Assembly: GCA_035578155.1 (NCBI GenBank)
Contig: JAPWDM010000059.1
Location: forward strand, 637,501 to 701,500
Origin: Brachynemurus nebulosus
Taxonomy: Eukaryota; Arthropoda; Insecta; Neuroptera; Myrmeleontidae
Direction of reading: 5' to 3'
Length of the DNA: 64,000 nt
Shown here: in pieces, positions 1 through 12,848 of the stretch
Position numbering within the stretch: position 1 is the stretch's first letter
Layout of the letters: the number at the start of each line of letters is the position of its first letter
Program-made: the position numbers and the translations under genes
The notes under the pieces: model-generated
What the model saw: only the letters and a program-made list of their open reading frames with translations
The model's database searches: none
Told to the model about the DNA's origin: nothing

Positions 1-179
1 TAATATACTTACTAACGTCAATGTATAATATTTTTGAAAATTGTTCACTCATTCAGAATTTACTTCTACTTCAGTAAGCACGTGTGAACTTATATATATA
101 AACGCTTTGTAGATGATGTTGTGTGCTAGTAATATATAGTTTGAATGTTAAAAGATGGTCGGTGTTCGAATATGTATAC

Positions 180-990
180 CAGCGGTTTTCAAATTTTGTG
201 CACTAACGCCCCACCTATAGAAAATCTTACCTCTGCCGCCCCCCTTTCGAAAAAATTTATAAACAATTTGTAATTTTTTACTGAAAAGACACGTATGAGA
301 ATTATTATTGTTAAAATATTAAGTATAGTAGCGAGCAGAAAAATCAGTGTTAAAGGATTACATGGCTATTTTTTTTTTTTTGCAAAAATACCTAATTTAT
401 TCCAACTTTTGGAAATTCTTTTCTATTAGCAAATGCTTATGGCTTGTACTTGAGCAAATAGGGATTTAAAAAAATGAAATGTCATCTTTTGATAGTGTTT
501 TAAACAAAAGTTTTGATTTTTGGTAAAAATTTTCGTGTTTTTCGTTGATTTTCCACTTGCAAAATGAGATGTAATGAACGGAAACAGTAATTTTTCGTTC
601 AAGTACAAGTCATAAGCATCTATTAATAGAAAAAATTTTGTTTTTTATTTTAAGTAAGAATTTTACGAGTTACCTTGTTTACGCCGAAAAATCAGCGATT
701 TTCAAAAACTAGCTCCCAATGGCCTAATTATTTATATATTTATTTTTTTTTTTAATTTTTTTCAGTGTCTCAAAATAATATATATAATAATAACATGCCA
801 AAAGTGGAAATAAATTATATTTTCTTATAGTTATTGTAAAAAAAATTTTTTTGCTGTTGACTTCTTAATATAAAATGTCCATTATTTGGTAATTATGTTT
901 GAGCGCTTATTCTTAAAACCATGATTTTATCAAAACAACGACGATATTTGCAATTAATCTGCGCCCCCGCCCACACAGAGAATATTGCGC
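180..990 (+). mobile_element. hAT-like non-autonomous element, right end missing
   Basis: The left end reads CAGCGGTTTTCAAA, and the body (for example the stretch around 300-360 and the end around 950-975) closely follows the complete element at 17290-18207 in the TBCE intron. The shared sequence stops near 990, before the other terminal repeat, so this copy is truncated or was overwritten by the TTAA-type element that follows. No transposase frame is visible. The hAT assignment is transferred from the complete copy, which has a perfect 8-bp target duplication. Confidence 0.7.
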
Positions 991-1000
991 AGCTATGGGA

Positions 1001-1404
1001 GTTTTTTTTTTCTTGAAATTTAATAAAATGGCGGCGGTTTGAATAAAAAGCACAAAATTTTTTAGTTTTTCGTGTGGAAAAATAGGAAAATTTCAAAATA
1101 AAAGCTCCCATAGGTACATAGCGGCTTACCTACAGATTGATAATCTAATTGATTTTTTTTCGGATGAAAACTGCGGCCGCAATCGTGTGTACCGATTTCC
1201 GCCCTTTTTTAAAGAATTTTTTTTTTAAATATTATACTAATTATAAAAAATAAATAAAAATGAATAAAAAAATATTTTTGTATTGTTAAATAGTGGTATT
1301 AATCCTAAAAAAAATTCATCCCCATTCCCCCATCCTATCCATCCAAAAAGAAATCGCGAAAATTTTTCTATTTTTCAGCAAATCGCACTGTGATGGTACC
1401 TTAA
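1001..1404 (+). mobile_element. Right-hand fragment of a TTAA-flanked element (GGTACC terminus)
   Basis: The segment follows the right-hand part of the complete element at 54391-55441: both share the CATAGCGGCTTACC and GCGGCCGCAATCGTG stretches and end with CACTGTGAYGGTACC followed by TTAA. The left half and left terminal repeat are missing here; the hAT-like fragment lies in their place. It contains an internal inverted pair around CTATGGGAG (996-1004) and CTCCCATAG (1105-1113). There is no coding potential. Confidence 0.7.
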
Positions 1405-1408
1405 CAAT

Positions 1409-1887
1409 TAGTGATGTCGAGTCGAGATGCAGCTAGTCGATTAATCGACTAAAGTTGTTTTTCCGACAAAATTGGTCATTAGTCGAAAATATCGAGCATA
1501 GAATAGTCGATTAATCGACTAAATTTTTAGTCGAATTCATGAATAGGGTAACCTTTGTAACTGTTTCAAAAACAATGTTTTAAATTTAATTATTGACTTT
1601 TATTATTATTTTTTTTTTTTAAAAAAAGAAAAAAGAAAAAATTACATATTATATAATGTATTATTCACATAAAAGTAAAAAATCATAAATAATGATAATT
1701 TTTAGTTTTCATTTTTTCGAGTCATAAATAATGCAGAAAAATTATTAAATTAATCGTCTTTAGTCATTTAAAAAATATTAGTCATTTTAGTCATTTAGTC
1801 GACAGTAAAATAGTCGATTAAAAAGTGACTAAAAGTAAACAAAATTAGTCGACTAAACCGATTAATCGAGTAAATTCGACATCACTA
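1409..1887. mobile_element. hAT-type MITE with 8-bp target duplication
   Basis: The terminal inverted repeats are TAGTGATGTCGA (left) and TCGACATCACTA (right). They are flanked by a perfect 8-bp direct repeat TTAACAAT at 1401-1408 and 1888-1895, the duplication length typical of the hAT superfamily. The interior is rich in short palindromic AGTCGATTAATCGACT-like words and has no open frame. Its target straddles the TTAA end of the preceding element, so it inserted later than that element. Confidence 0.85.
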
Positions 1888-1895
1888 TTAACAAT

Positions 1896-2851
1896 ATGTT
1901 CTAGAATCTAGATAGTTCAAAAAATACTGAACAAACTGCTGCAGGTGCAAATAACCGAATTTGAATGAAATGTGATTCGCTAGCAAGCTCATAATTGAGC
2001 AGTTTAATTTAGTAAAAAGTAATAAAGTAAATAATTTTCATATTTTGTAATATGGATTTTCATAAAGTAAATCTTTCAAATATTAATTATTTACAAGTTT
2101 AGTGTTGTCCAATGACGGTTATTACAGTGATTTTATTGATATTTTGAACTATTTTATTATTAAATATTTAATTTTTAACCATTTTTAAATGTTTCATCTA
2201 TTATACTCTGACTTCTACCTCTTGCAACTACGTAAATAAAACTAGTATGACATCAGTTTTGATAATTTTTATTAACTTCCGTTTTTTTTTTTCAACGGGT
2301 AATTGATATTTCAAGAATCAAATTTCTGTTTCCCAATAATGACCAATTTTCCAATGAAATGACCATAAAAATTGGCAATATCTAATTATATGTTATTATG
2401 GTTTAATTAAAACAAGGTTTCCCTTATTAGTAGGGTACATTATTACCGAATTAATATCTTTTTTCTGTTTTTCACATTTTAAATCCATCAGTGAGATACT
2501 GATTGGCTAGTTTTTGGTGACGAGCAATTGTAAAACCAAAACTGAAATGGTCAAAGATATAGAAAGCGGGAGGGACATACAGTGTGATGATCTTGGTCTT
2601 TAGTAATGGGCACGAAAATTTGAAAAAGAAATTTTAATCTAATATTGACATTGAGTTTTGGTAATTCGGTGCTGCAAACTTGGTCCTAGTAGGTATTGTT
2701 ATTTTATATACATGATATTTGTCTTGGTTTTGCAAAAAGTACAAGATTAAGGGTGATCTCACTTATCAGAGTTATCGCTATAACCATGTTTGAGAAAAAT
2801 TCAACACTACGCACTTACGTCAGTTTTCAGTATTTGATACTGAGCTTTAAT
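1896..2851. other. Intergenic, nothing recognised
   Basis: AT-rich sequence without a convincing coding frame, inverted repeat or RNA gene. It may contain old, unrecognisable repeat remnants. Confidence 0.5.
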
Positions 2852-3390
2852 TTAAGGTAGTTGATCCGTAAAACGATTTTTCAAAGGATTTTAATGAAAC
2901 TTCTCTCAGTGGCGGATCCAGAGGGGGGGGGGGTCATAGGGGTCATGACCCCCCACCCTGAGCTGAAAGTATTTGCTACATATTCTTACGATTACGCTAA
3001 AAAATTCAAACAAATAAAAATTAGCAAATAAATTTTCAAATTTCAAACAAACAAATCTAGTGGTTAATATTTTTAAACAGTAGGTATAATTTTAACTTGT
3101 AATTTTAAAATGTAATGTACACACGTAGAAAATATTATAATTATTGTACATTAAAAGTCCTTGCATCTAGCTCAGTGGTTGCCAAAGTGGTCTATATTAA
3201 CCCCCAGGGGTCGATAATAAGCTGCAAGCGATCCATGTTGGCCAATAAAATTGGGGTTCGGTAAGATGTAAATGGGGGTTTATAGCAACAGAGTATACGT
3301 ACACCGAAGCAGGTTTTGGCTTGGTTGTTCTAAAATGTAAAAATGAGAAATTGGTGACCTTTTTTTTGGTTGTCACCTGCATTAACCAAA

Positions 3391-3735
3391 AAAATACCCC
3401 TGTCGCAGCATCCTGCATAACATAGCGAATTTCCGTTTATAAAAATCCGTTTTTCTGTGATTTTTCACCCTTTTAAGTGATTTTTCCTCGTCTTTCTAAT
3501 GGTGTAAATAAATGTCAAAAAAATTTTTAACTTTAGAAAATTTTGGCAAAAAACTAATTTTTTTCACGAAAAATGGTCAAAAAAAACATGTTCTAGGCAT
3601 CCGACATGGCTGGCTAACGAATTTGTCCAACGGTGTGGGACTAAATATAAATTTAATACATAAATTTTAGTGAATATTATTTTTGGTTTCTAGGGACCCC
3701 AAAACAAATTTCTATTATAGTCTCGGGAGATTTAT
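3391..3735 (+). repeat. Microsatellite-core repeat, copy without the TA tract
   Basis: The piece begins with the family's terminal sequence ATACCCCTGTCGCAGCATCC and follows the full copy at 3891-4574 through the GGCATCCGACATGG region. It then passes to the TTGGTTTCTAGGGACC side with only a short TA-rich link in place of the long core. This suggests the core can contract or that it predates the expansion. Confidence 0.7.
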
Positions 3736-3890
3736 TTCGGAGCTCTAAAAAATAGAACTTTCTTCGGAACCCTAAAAAACGGCATATAAGTAACATACAA
3801 ACATATACATATGTATGACGTATATGACTTATATACAATCTATCTTCCTGTACCACAAACACATTCTTTCATATAATTATGCATATAGGT

Positions 3891-4215
3891 ATACCCCTGT
3901 CGCAGCATCCTGCATAACATAGCGAATGCCCTTTTATAAAAATAAAATTTTCTTGGAAACTAGTTGACATAGAATAATAGTTTAAAGACCTTTTTTAGTA
4001 ATTTTTTTTTGTCGTTTAAATGATGTAAAAAAATTTCGCAAAAATTTTTAAATAAGTGGAAATTTTGGCAAAAAACTAATTTTTTGCAAGAACAAACACC
4101 ATGTTCCTGGCATCCGACGTGTCTGGCTAACGAACTTGTCCAACGGTTTGGGACTTCCAACATTTTCACCAAATTTCGTAAACCTAGGACATTTCGTTCG
4201 AGAGTTATCGTGCGG

Positions 4216-4298
<83 letters not shown>

Positions 4299-4303
4299 TA
4301 CAT

Positions 4304-4380
<77 letters not shown>

Positions 4381-4385
4381 TACAT

Positions 4386-4453
<68 letters not shown>

Positions 4454-4574
4454 GGTGAATATTATTTTCGGTTTCTAGGGACCTCAAAACAAATTTCTGC
4501 CATGGTCCCGGGTTCAAGTCGCGTCATGACAGTGGCTGTAATAGCTGAATTCCATTCTGGAAATTCGCTAAAAG
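3891..4574 (+). repeat. Microsatellite-core repeat, full copy
   Basis: Two conserved flanks surround a long TA/CA tract (4212-4448). The left flank starts TACCCCTGTCGCAGCATCC and runs to CGTGCGGACACACAC. The right flank starts at about TTTTGGTGAATATT and ends GGAAATTCGCTA. The same flanks in the same order recur at 9105-9632 and 16866-18348 (reverse orientation) and, degenerate, near 59065-59290. No coding function; the YIYI-type open frames are tract translations. The superfamily is unknown to me. Confidence 0.8.
4212..4448. repeat. (CA)n/(TA)n compound microsatellite
   Basis: About 237 bp of dinucleotide repeat: a short CA run, then long TA runs broken by TACATATA interruptions. It is the core of the repeat at 3891-4574. 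Confidence 0.95.
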
Positions 4575-5149
4575 GTTACCGACACCTCATTTTGGACAAA
4601 TTATATTTTCGAAGTTGTTGCTGAATTTATGAATTTGTACAGGGGGTGTATCTAAAATCGAAAACCATGGCAAGGGATAAGGATCGACGACACCAAGAAG
4701 TTTGGGAAGCACTGAACTAGCTTTTGAACAATCTTTAACTTAACAAAAAAGAAATTCGAAATTCATGCAGTTTTGAGCTCTTTTTGTTAAATTTGCAATA
4801 GCGAAGAAAGTTTGACTCGCTCTCCCCCCTAAATTGAAGGCTGGATTCGTTCCTGATTTGTAATATAGAATTTACCTATAAGTTTCACATAAAAAAAATT
4901 CTGTGCAGATTTGGACACCCTTTGTTATAGGTATTTACAATAAGGACTAAAGTGTTAAGTCATAAAAATTTGAGCCACCTCCCCCCCCCCCTGAGCTGAA
5001 GGCTGGATCCGCCACTGACTTCTCTAGACATTTATTTAATTCAATACCAATAATACGAGCCTATACCGAAAAAAAATTGACCGCTCCAATTTTGAAAAAA
5101 ACAGCTTCAAAGTTTTGTAATTTTAACACGGTTTCTTATGGGAAAGTTC

Positions 5150-5180
<31 letters not shown>

Positions 5181-5454
5181 GGAATAAAATGAAAACGTGT
5201 CAAAGGAATTTGACAAAAATTTAATATGGTAAAAAATACAAAGTTACAAACTAAATTTAAAAAAAATATAAATTATTGACCACGCCGTCTTTGAAATATA
5301 ATTTAAAAACTTCATTTCACAACGTTTTTACAACGCTTTTTCAACAATTCTTTTAAATTGCTACAACATAAGCGCGCGAAAATTCAAAAAAACAAGTAGT
5401 ATACGAATAAAATAACTGAAGAATATTAATACATTAGTTAATTATTGATAAATA

Positions 5455-5956
5455 GTATGTATATTGTACAATAAGTGGGAAAAGAGGCTTATTTCTCACG
5501 GATATGAGTTTGTTGCGCGAGCCCGCAACAAACAGGGCGACTGCAACAATTCATATGAGTGACAAATAAGCTTTTCCCACGTATTTTACACTATACTTTT
5601 TCTACGAGCACATTTTTTTTCGTAAAATTTAACATAAATAATTAAAATAAAATTTAAATAAGTAGTAAAAATTTTTTAAATTTATAATGTCAGTGGTAAG
5701 ATGTTCAAATTTTTGCCAAAGCATACTTTGAAACTATGGAAACAATAATAAATAATCAACATACATTTATGTATATTTTTAGTATTACATATGACATTAT
5801 ATATTAAATCAGACATAGCCAACTTTTTTATTATATTAAGCCGTACGAAATAATTTCCCACTGCTATTTCCGCACAGTGTGGGCAATTGTTAATTTTTAC
5901 ATATAGTTAGCCGTGCACAAAATGTTACTTTTAATAGTAGGAGTAGAAAAACAAAA
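5455..5956 (-). repeat. Fold-back repeat, family F, copy 1
   Basis: Matches 15249-15732 in reverse orientation, and partly 60107-60366. The core at about 5474-5585 is a hairpin with GTGGGAAAAG and CTTTTCCCAC arms and an interior rich in ATATGAG/TTGTTGCGCG words. It interrupts family R: the sequence on both sides rejoins in the copy at 28419-28955. Exact ends and target duplication are uncertain. Confidence 0.65.
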
Positions 5957-6011
5957 TTTTTTCGCTGAGCTATACTTTTTGTACCTGACTATCTCGCACC
6001 AAATACCTTAG

Positions 6012-6990
6012 AAGTCTCAAATGGGGAAAAAATTAGCATAAACTTTACAATTTTGGTTTCTGGGAGTTTTTTTTTATAGAGTAATTCATCGTCCCCCAAA
6101 GAGCCACAAGTAAAAATATTGCGTTTTTGTTTAAACTTTATAATCATATTTATAACAATTCATTTGAACGATAGGGTGAGGTGGTTAGTAACCTGGTGCC
6201 ATACTAGCTACGATGGTGAAGGTGGTTTATGGGAACCCTTGTCTCATGCATACATATTTTTATTTGTAGCGTACGTGGAAGCTTCAGCAGGTGGCAACTA
6301 CTGGAGCATAACTTCAATTTTTTTTTCTTTTACATATTTACAGTACATATTACACACGTTGGTAATATTTCCCATCCTAAATATTAATTCTATCCGGTTA
6401 AAAAAATAAACAAAATAATTCTTAATACTTCATATTTTAATGGATGTAATTTAAATTTCGAATAATAATTGAAAATTGAAAGTATAATAATAGAAAACAT
6501 GGTTGATGAAGTGCTAGTCTATTTGATTCGCACACTGATGATTCCATGGAATATTGGAAATTTAATATACACCAATCTCCCGAAGAACACGATTAATTGG
6601 TTCCGTGTTTTTTGAAATCGTGTTGTTCGAGACCACCAAAGATACGCATTTTCTATTAGAAGTGTGAAAATTAAGTTTGTACCACTCGCACAGGTCAGCC
6701 AAATAAACTTAGAGGGCTGAAATTTTGTATTCGGATTGAGTTAGTATCAAGGGGGTGGCTTTTGGGGGTCTTGACTTAACGCCTACCCCCACCATTTTTA
6801 TACCAAAAAGAACATGATTTTTCTTGTTTTTTAACAGTTTCGATCGGGTCAAAATCTCCCTAAATAAACCTAGAGGGCTGAAATTTTGTGTACAGGTTAA
6901 GTTAATAGCCAGCTACTGCTTTTTGGAGGTTTCAACTTTTAACCCTTATCCCCACGATTTTTACGCCAATATTTCCTTAATTTTTTTTTC
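6012..6990. other. Intergenic, no supported gene
   Basis: A 96-codon open frame at 6119-6409 resembles no family I know and has ordinary AT-rich composition, so it is not called. Around 6690-6830 two near-copies of an AATAAACYTAGAGGGCTGAAA block (6703 and 6863) point to a decayed repeat leading into the LINE end. Confidence 0.45.
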
Positions 6991-7280
6991 TTGTTTTCTT
7001 GTTTTCAGGTGCGGCCTGGAGACGAATCTTCGTTTCATGTTTTATGCTCTTGTGAAGCATTGTCATACTCGAGATGCAAGTATCTGGGATCTCCAATACT
7101 GAGTTCCGAGGACATCAGGATTGTAGACTTTAGTGCAATACTGAGTTTCTATGAGAGACTGGGCATTAGCTAGTCCCTCTTGGATGCCGTGGGGTACAAT
7201 GGGCCCGTATTTGGTGGCCTACGTGCAAAGGGAGCTTTGAATCCCGACCCACTTACAGAATTCATTCATTCATTCATGTC
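6991..7280 (+). pseudogene. 3' end of a non-LTR retrotransposon (LINE)
   Basis: Frame 6991-7173 encodes a short piece resembling the C-terminal cysteine/histidine knuckle after the reverse transcriptase/RNase H part of LINE ORF2. It has the order HVLCSCEAL, then SRCKYLGSP, then a stop, as in the familiar C-x-C-EALAR-x-R-x-x-LG tail of insect elements. It is followed by about 90 bp of 3' untranslated sequence and an (ATTC)4 tail at 7260-7277, typical of target-primed LINE ends. It is strongly 5'-truncated, with nothing of the polymerase visible. Clade (I, R1 or Jockey-like) cannot be decided. Confidence 0.7.
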
Positions 7281-7384
7281 AAACCTGGTGATGTAACTCG
7301 AAAAAAATGACATCAGATTGACGAAGTGACGTAACTCGAGAACCGCCTGTATTAATAAATTTTCTGTAAGTGTATTCTCATCAC

Positions 7385-8085
7385 CAGGGCTGGGAACTAT
7401 TTAAAATTATTTCATTTTAAATATGTATTTAAAATACAAAATGACATTTTGCATTTTCTATTTTAAATAAGTTCGTTTAAACCATTTTCCATTTTATATT
7501 TAAAATTAAAATTTGAATCCATTTTACATTTAAAATGAAAATGCGTGTATACTCAAATTTATGTCTATATTTATGACACTTCTAACTCATATTAATCATA
7601 GAACTGGAGTTGAACGCAGTCTAACAAATTTTAAGTTAAATGTAAGTTGATTCACTTAAGTTAAATTTATTACTAGAGCTGCAGTTCTCTCAAGTCAAAC
7701 TTTTCTGACTCAAGTTCTGTGTTATTGTCTTTAAGACAAGTCGGTAAGAAAATTTTTAGTATTTCGAGTAGATGATTTTTATATGTAATTTAGAAGTCGC
7801 AGTTGTAGCGTACTTAAGGTTTGAATATGTTAAAGCTGAATTAAATTTTACAATATTTCAAGAGTGAAATTGCGTGAAGTAACAATATTCCAAGAGTAAA
7901 AAAATTATCGAATAAATTTAAACTAAAAATTTTGCATTTTATAATCCATTTTAAACAGCTATTTTCCATTTTCTATTTTAAATATGTTAGCAAAACCATT
8001 TTCCATTTTGTATTTTCCATTTTTTGGAAACCATTTTCAATTTTCTATTTTAAATGGTTTCTATGAACCATTTTTCCAAGCCCTG
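7385..8085. mobile_element. hAT-type MITE with low-complexity interior
   Basis: Ends CAGGGCTGGGAA and TTCCAAGCCCTG form the terminal inverted repeat. The 8-bp flank CTCATCAC occurs at 7377-7384 and 8086-8093 without mismatch. Near both ends the interior repeats ATTTTCCATTTT and ATTTTAAATA words. There is no coding frame. Confidence 0.85.
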
Positions 8086-8731
8086 CTCATCACAAATATA
8101 AACGTTATAGATGAGAAAAAATATTTAAAAAAAAAACTATAATAAAATACTTGAAACAAATTTGTCAAAAAAAGACAAAAATGTTTTAGCTATTTCCTCG
8201 CTTCTTTTTCTTTTTTTCTGTGATAAAACATACCTTGATATGGAAAGTGGTAAAATAAAACGGCGCCTCATATCTGTATTTATCCACATTTTTAATATTG
8301 AAATGTAAATGTAGATTTCACCGCGCTGGTTCAACATTGTAGAATGTGTAACAGTCAGAACCGTTTGGCGTCGAGACCACATAAAATGTAAAAAGTATTT
8401 AGAAAATTAAATAATTCATTTATTTGTTCCTGTTATCCCCCAAAAAATATACATATTTACTCAATAATTTATTTTATATTGACAAATAAAATATTAAATT
8501 TTTATAAATATTTATTAAAAACTTATTTTTGTTAACGAATTAATAAGACAATAAACATATTCGTAACTAATTTTTACAATACAATTATTTCTTTAATTGA
8601 AAACTCTTTGGAATTCAGGTAGAACCATTTGAAAAAAATATTTCCATCTGTAATTTCGTCACTTTGATAGCAAAAATTGAAGGTTCACACCAAAATTACC
8701 CTTAGCAATTTAAAATGGGAATGACCTGAAT
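8086..8731. other. Intergenic, nothing recognised
   Basis: AT-rich; the minus-strand frame at 8137-8382 has no recognisable features. Confidence 0.4.
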
Positions 8732-8925
8732 CAGCGGCGTCGCAAGACGAAAATGGGGAGTGGGCAAGATACTTTTAGCGAGGCCCCCTTTAATTTTCTT
8801 TTTGAAATTTCTGTCTTAAAAATTAGCTGCGACTATCAAAACAAAAAAAAAGTCATTCGCGAGGCCCCTTTAAGTGCGAGGCCGTGGGCGTGGACCCACA
8901 TCGCTCACGCCTAGCTACGCCACTG
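8732..8925. mobile_element. Short hAT-type MITE
   Basis: Terminal repeats are CAGCGGCGTCGCAAG and CTAGCTACGCCACTG, about 14 bp with mismatches. The 8-bp flanks ACCTGAAT and ATCTGAAT (7 of 8 match) support a target duplication. The interior has a repeated GCGAGGCCCC block. Length is 194 bp, with no coding potential. Confidence 0.75.
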
Positions 8926-9104
8926 ATCTGAATTAAGTTAATTCAATCAATTAACGGTATTGACATAAATAAGATCATTCCCATCAAGTTTGATTTGACA
9001 GAAAATAAATTGTTTAATCTGATGACGTCACTAAGTCTACTAAAATATTTCAGTACTTTAAAAATCGGAAATGAAATGATATAATGATAAGATTAGAAGT
9101 CAGT

Positions 9105-9632
<528 letters not shown>

Positions 9633-9941
9633 AGGTCTATTTTTGTCACAATTAAGTACGTAGGACCAGTAGAAAAATGACTTCTGTGCAATCAGCCGTA
9701 CTTCTAAAACGAGTTTCGCTATTTTGGGAGTAAAAATAAAAAATTCATATCCAAATTACTTTAATTCAATGAAGCATCTTAATTCAAAACATTTCCATGA
9801 ACTTAAATTTGAACAAAAAAAAATTTTTTTAATCTGATGACATTATCAAATTCACTAAAATTTTTCACTGCCTTAATACTCATAAATAAAATCTTCGAAT
9901 GAAAAAAACTGGAAGCGAATTATAGGTTTTTGAAGTCATTA

Positions 9942-10575
9942 CAGCCGACTCTCGTTATCAGTCCGCTCGTTATGAGTCCGCCGATTTATATTTATATTAT
10001 AAACATTCCCGTTCCATGACCGAAAAAAAATTCATTTCAATCTCTCGTTATAAGACTGGAAGATTGGCGTTGATGTTTAATAGTGCAACTCATAAATCAT
10101 CCTGTCAGAATATTTTTATTCAATAAAATAATTTTTTTATAGGTCCGTGTTTACATAATACATGTGTAGTTAACCAAAACAAGTTTTGTACCTTCATCGC
10201 GCGACTATATTACAAACTTTGTTTGACTAACAATATTATTTACAATTTCTACAAAAGATTTAAAAATTTTTTTAAATAAAATATGTGTTGATAGTATTGT
10301 TTAAACTCCTGTCACACAAACTATAGAACGCATTTAGAAAATATTAATAAATGTATTTATTAAAAATAGGTAGATTTGTGTCGCTTCTAACGAATGGTAA
10401 TACTACACTAAACGTCCGGTCTATTTGATTATAATAAGTACTCACTCACACGCTTGAAAAGTAGGGAAAGTGTGAGTTACGGTGGTCGACTACTAAGCGC
10501 CAGCGGAGGTACAGGAATTCTTAGAATTATATTCTCCTACAGCCCCGTAAGCGGATTGATAACGAAAGTCGGCTG
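9942..10575. mobile_element. pogo/Tigger-like non-autonomous element
   Basis: Left end CAGCCGACTCTCGTTATCAG and right end TTGATAACGAAAGTCGGCTG form a terminal inverted repeat, flanked by TA on both sides (9940-9941, 10576-10577). The GACTCTCGTTAT motif is characteristic of pogo/Tigger termini. The 634-bp interior has no transposase. Its right third recurs, inverted, at about 36299-36640 inside a CEP131 intron. Confidence 0.8.
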
Positions 10576-10963
10576 TATTTGCATTTTTATCAAAATTAAG
10601 TAGGCACGTTGTACCAGTACTTAGTTGAAAAGAAAATCTCGAGCCAATTACAAATCGCGAGTATACTTAAAGAAAGATTTTTGTAAAATATGAATCGTCT
10701 GTATGTGAAAATGCGAATAAACGATTTGTAATAAGGCGTAGCCTTTAATATTTCCAATCATATCAAACATAATAGGATATGATGCAAAATCAATAATGCA
10801 TTAGCAATTAAAAAGTAATTAGCTAACATTAATTTTGAGGAGGGAAATATTCATTCAGAACAGCTTGGTTTTCTACATCTTTTTTGATGAGATGTTAATG
10901 CACTCGCATATACGCTGTAGGAAACTAGAATATCTCTATAAAAGTCGTTTCACAATAAAATTC

Positions 10964-10964
<1 letters not shown>

Positions 10965-11027
<63 letters not shown>
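10965..11027. repeat. (TA)n microsatellite
   Basis: About 30 uninterrupted TA units, lying next to a GAGCTTTTTGAGAGTT motif that is the end of the fold-back element described next. Confidence 0.95.
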
Positions 11028-11596
<569 letters not shown>

Positions 11597-12238
11597 ATTG
11601 TTTTGATATTTATATAACAATTTTCTCCAATCAACTTCAATTTAAACCTAGTTTATTTGTTATATATTATGGTTCTGTTAAAAATACATAAACTTTTTTC
11701 CTCTATGGTATAGTAATATGCGTACTCATTTATATTCAGTTGTCGTAACAACAGTAAGTAGGAAATAAACTTTTTTTTTTTTATATAAAAATATCGAATT
11801 TTTTATTTGGTATGTGAACTACGTTCTAGAACTCTAATTTCGGATAATACTGTAGTTTTAGTTTTATCGAAAATAAAAACAACGATGGTAAAAGCAAAGA
11901 CTTACAATAAAATTCAAAACTTTCTTTATTTAAACTACTGATTAAGTTTTTATTGGCTAACGTTTATTTGAATGAGCTTGGTCGAAATGGACTTTATTTT
12001 ATTTCTTTTTTTGCACCTTCCAGTACTTTTAAAATTATGTTGTTTTTATATTTGTTAACAGAAATTATAAAATTTTTAAAGATAATACACAATTTTGCTA
12101 TCAAAAATTTGAAATTTTGTTCAAAGCTCAGATATGTTAGCCAGATTCGTTAATTTTATACTCCCAGTTTTCAAATGTTTATATAATACAGTAGCATAGA
12201 ACCTAATTATCAGAAAATTGGGTCCCACTTAAGTGGTA

Positions 12239-12693
12239 CAGTAGAACCTCTGATTACGAACACCTCTCTTAACCGGACCCCTCTTATAGCCGGACAAATT
12301 TTTTATGACGGTGGTATGCTATACTAAAACTAATACATTAAGCACTCTCTTAAGCTGATCCCCTGTTAACCGGACGCAGACACAATCTTTTGACGAAGAC
12401 ATATTATTTAGTACATTATTACCTCGATTAACCGGACGCAAGTCCGTCTAGTGCATATGTATACGTATATTATTATGAGTTAGGTATAATTGTTCATGTT
12501 TTAACTTGTTAATAGTGATTCTAATGTGACGAGTACCTAAATTCATTCATAAAATTGATTTGAATTAAAAAATTTAAAAAAATGTTGAACTAAAAAAGTT
12601 CTTATGAATACTCGGCCCCTGTTAAGCGAACACCTCTGTTAGCCGGACAAATTTTTGCGTGACACTGCTGTCCGGTTAACAGAGTTTCTACTG
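12239..12693. mobile_element. pogo/Tigger-like MITE
   Basis: Ends CAGTAGAACCTCTGATTA and TAACAGAGTTTCTACTG are inverted, with TA duplications at 12237-12238 and 12694-12695. Internal sequence repeats CTTAACCGGAC words in both orientations. There is no transposase frame. Confidence 0.8.
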
Positions 12694-12848
12694 TATATGT
12701 AATTCAATGAAATGGTTTGTAAATGTTGCTTGGAACTTCGGTTGGATTTAAAATTATGCAGTGAAAATACTCAAAATGAAAATCCTAATGTGCTTGAACT
12801 TGACCGATTGTTATGAAAATCTTTTTTCATTATACAATTTTCAATATA

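Larger units (their letters stand above)
2907..5017. mobile_element. hAT-type composite element with perfect 8-bp duplication
   Basis: The left end is CAGTGGCGGATCCAGAGG and the right end is GGCTGGATCCGCCACTG, an inverted pair. The flanks are ACTTCTCT at 2899-2906 and again at 5018-5025, a perfect 8-bp target duplication. The 2.1-kb interior has no transposase frame and carries two pieces of the microsatellite-core repeat (3391-3735 and 3891-4574). Another possible hAT-like end, CAGTGGTTGCCAAAG, lies at about 3173. Confidence 0.85.
2852..6011. mobile_element. TTAA-flanked element (family R) interrupted by two later insertions
   Basis: The outer sequence starts TTAAGGTAGTTG (2852) and ends near 6011 with a diverged inverted copy of that terminus. 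The uninterrupted relative at 28419-28955 shows the original order. Here the element is split by a hAT-type element (2907-5017) and by a fold-back repeat (about 5455-5956). Family R pieces are therefore 2852-2906, 5026 to about 5455, and about 5957-6011. There is no coding sequence. The TTAA duplication recalls piggyBac-type targeting, but the termini are not the usual CCC type. Confidence 0.7.

Noticed and set aside
3960..4624. Open frames of 60-185 codons rich in Tyr-Ile repeats on both strands (also at 9050-9525, 11407-11640, 16852-17260, 47469-47705)
   Set aside because: They are translations of TA and TATG microsatellites extended by stop-free tract sequence; the frames exist on both strands and follow tract length, not codon use.
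6119..6409. A 96-codon open frame with hydrophobic segments
   Set aside because: No recognisable family, no splice partners, base composition as in the surrounding non-coding DNA; not enough to call a gene.
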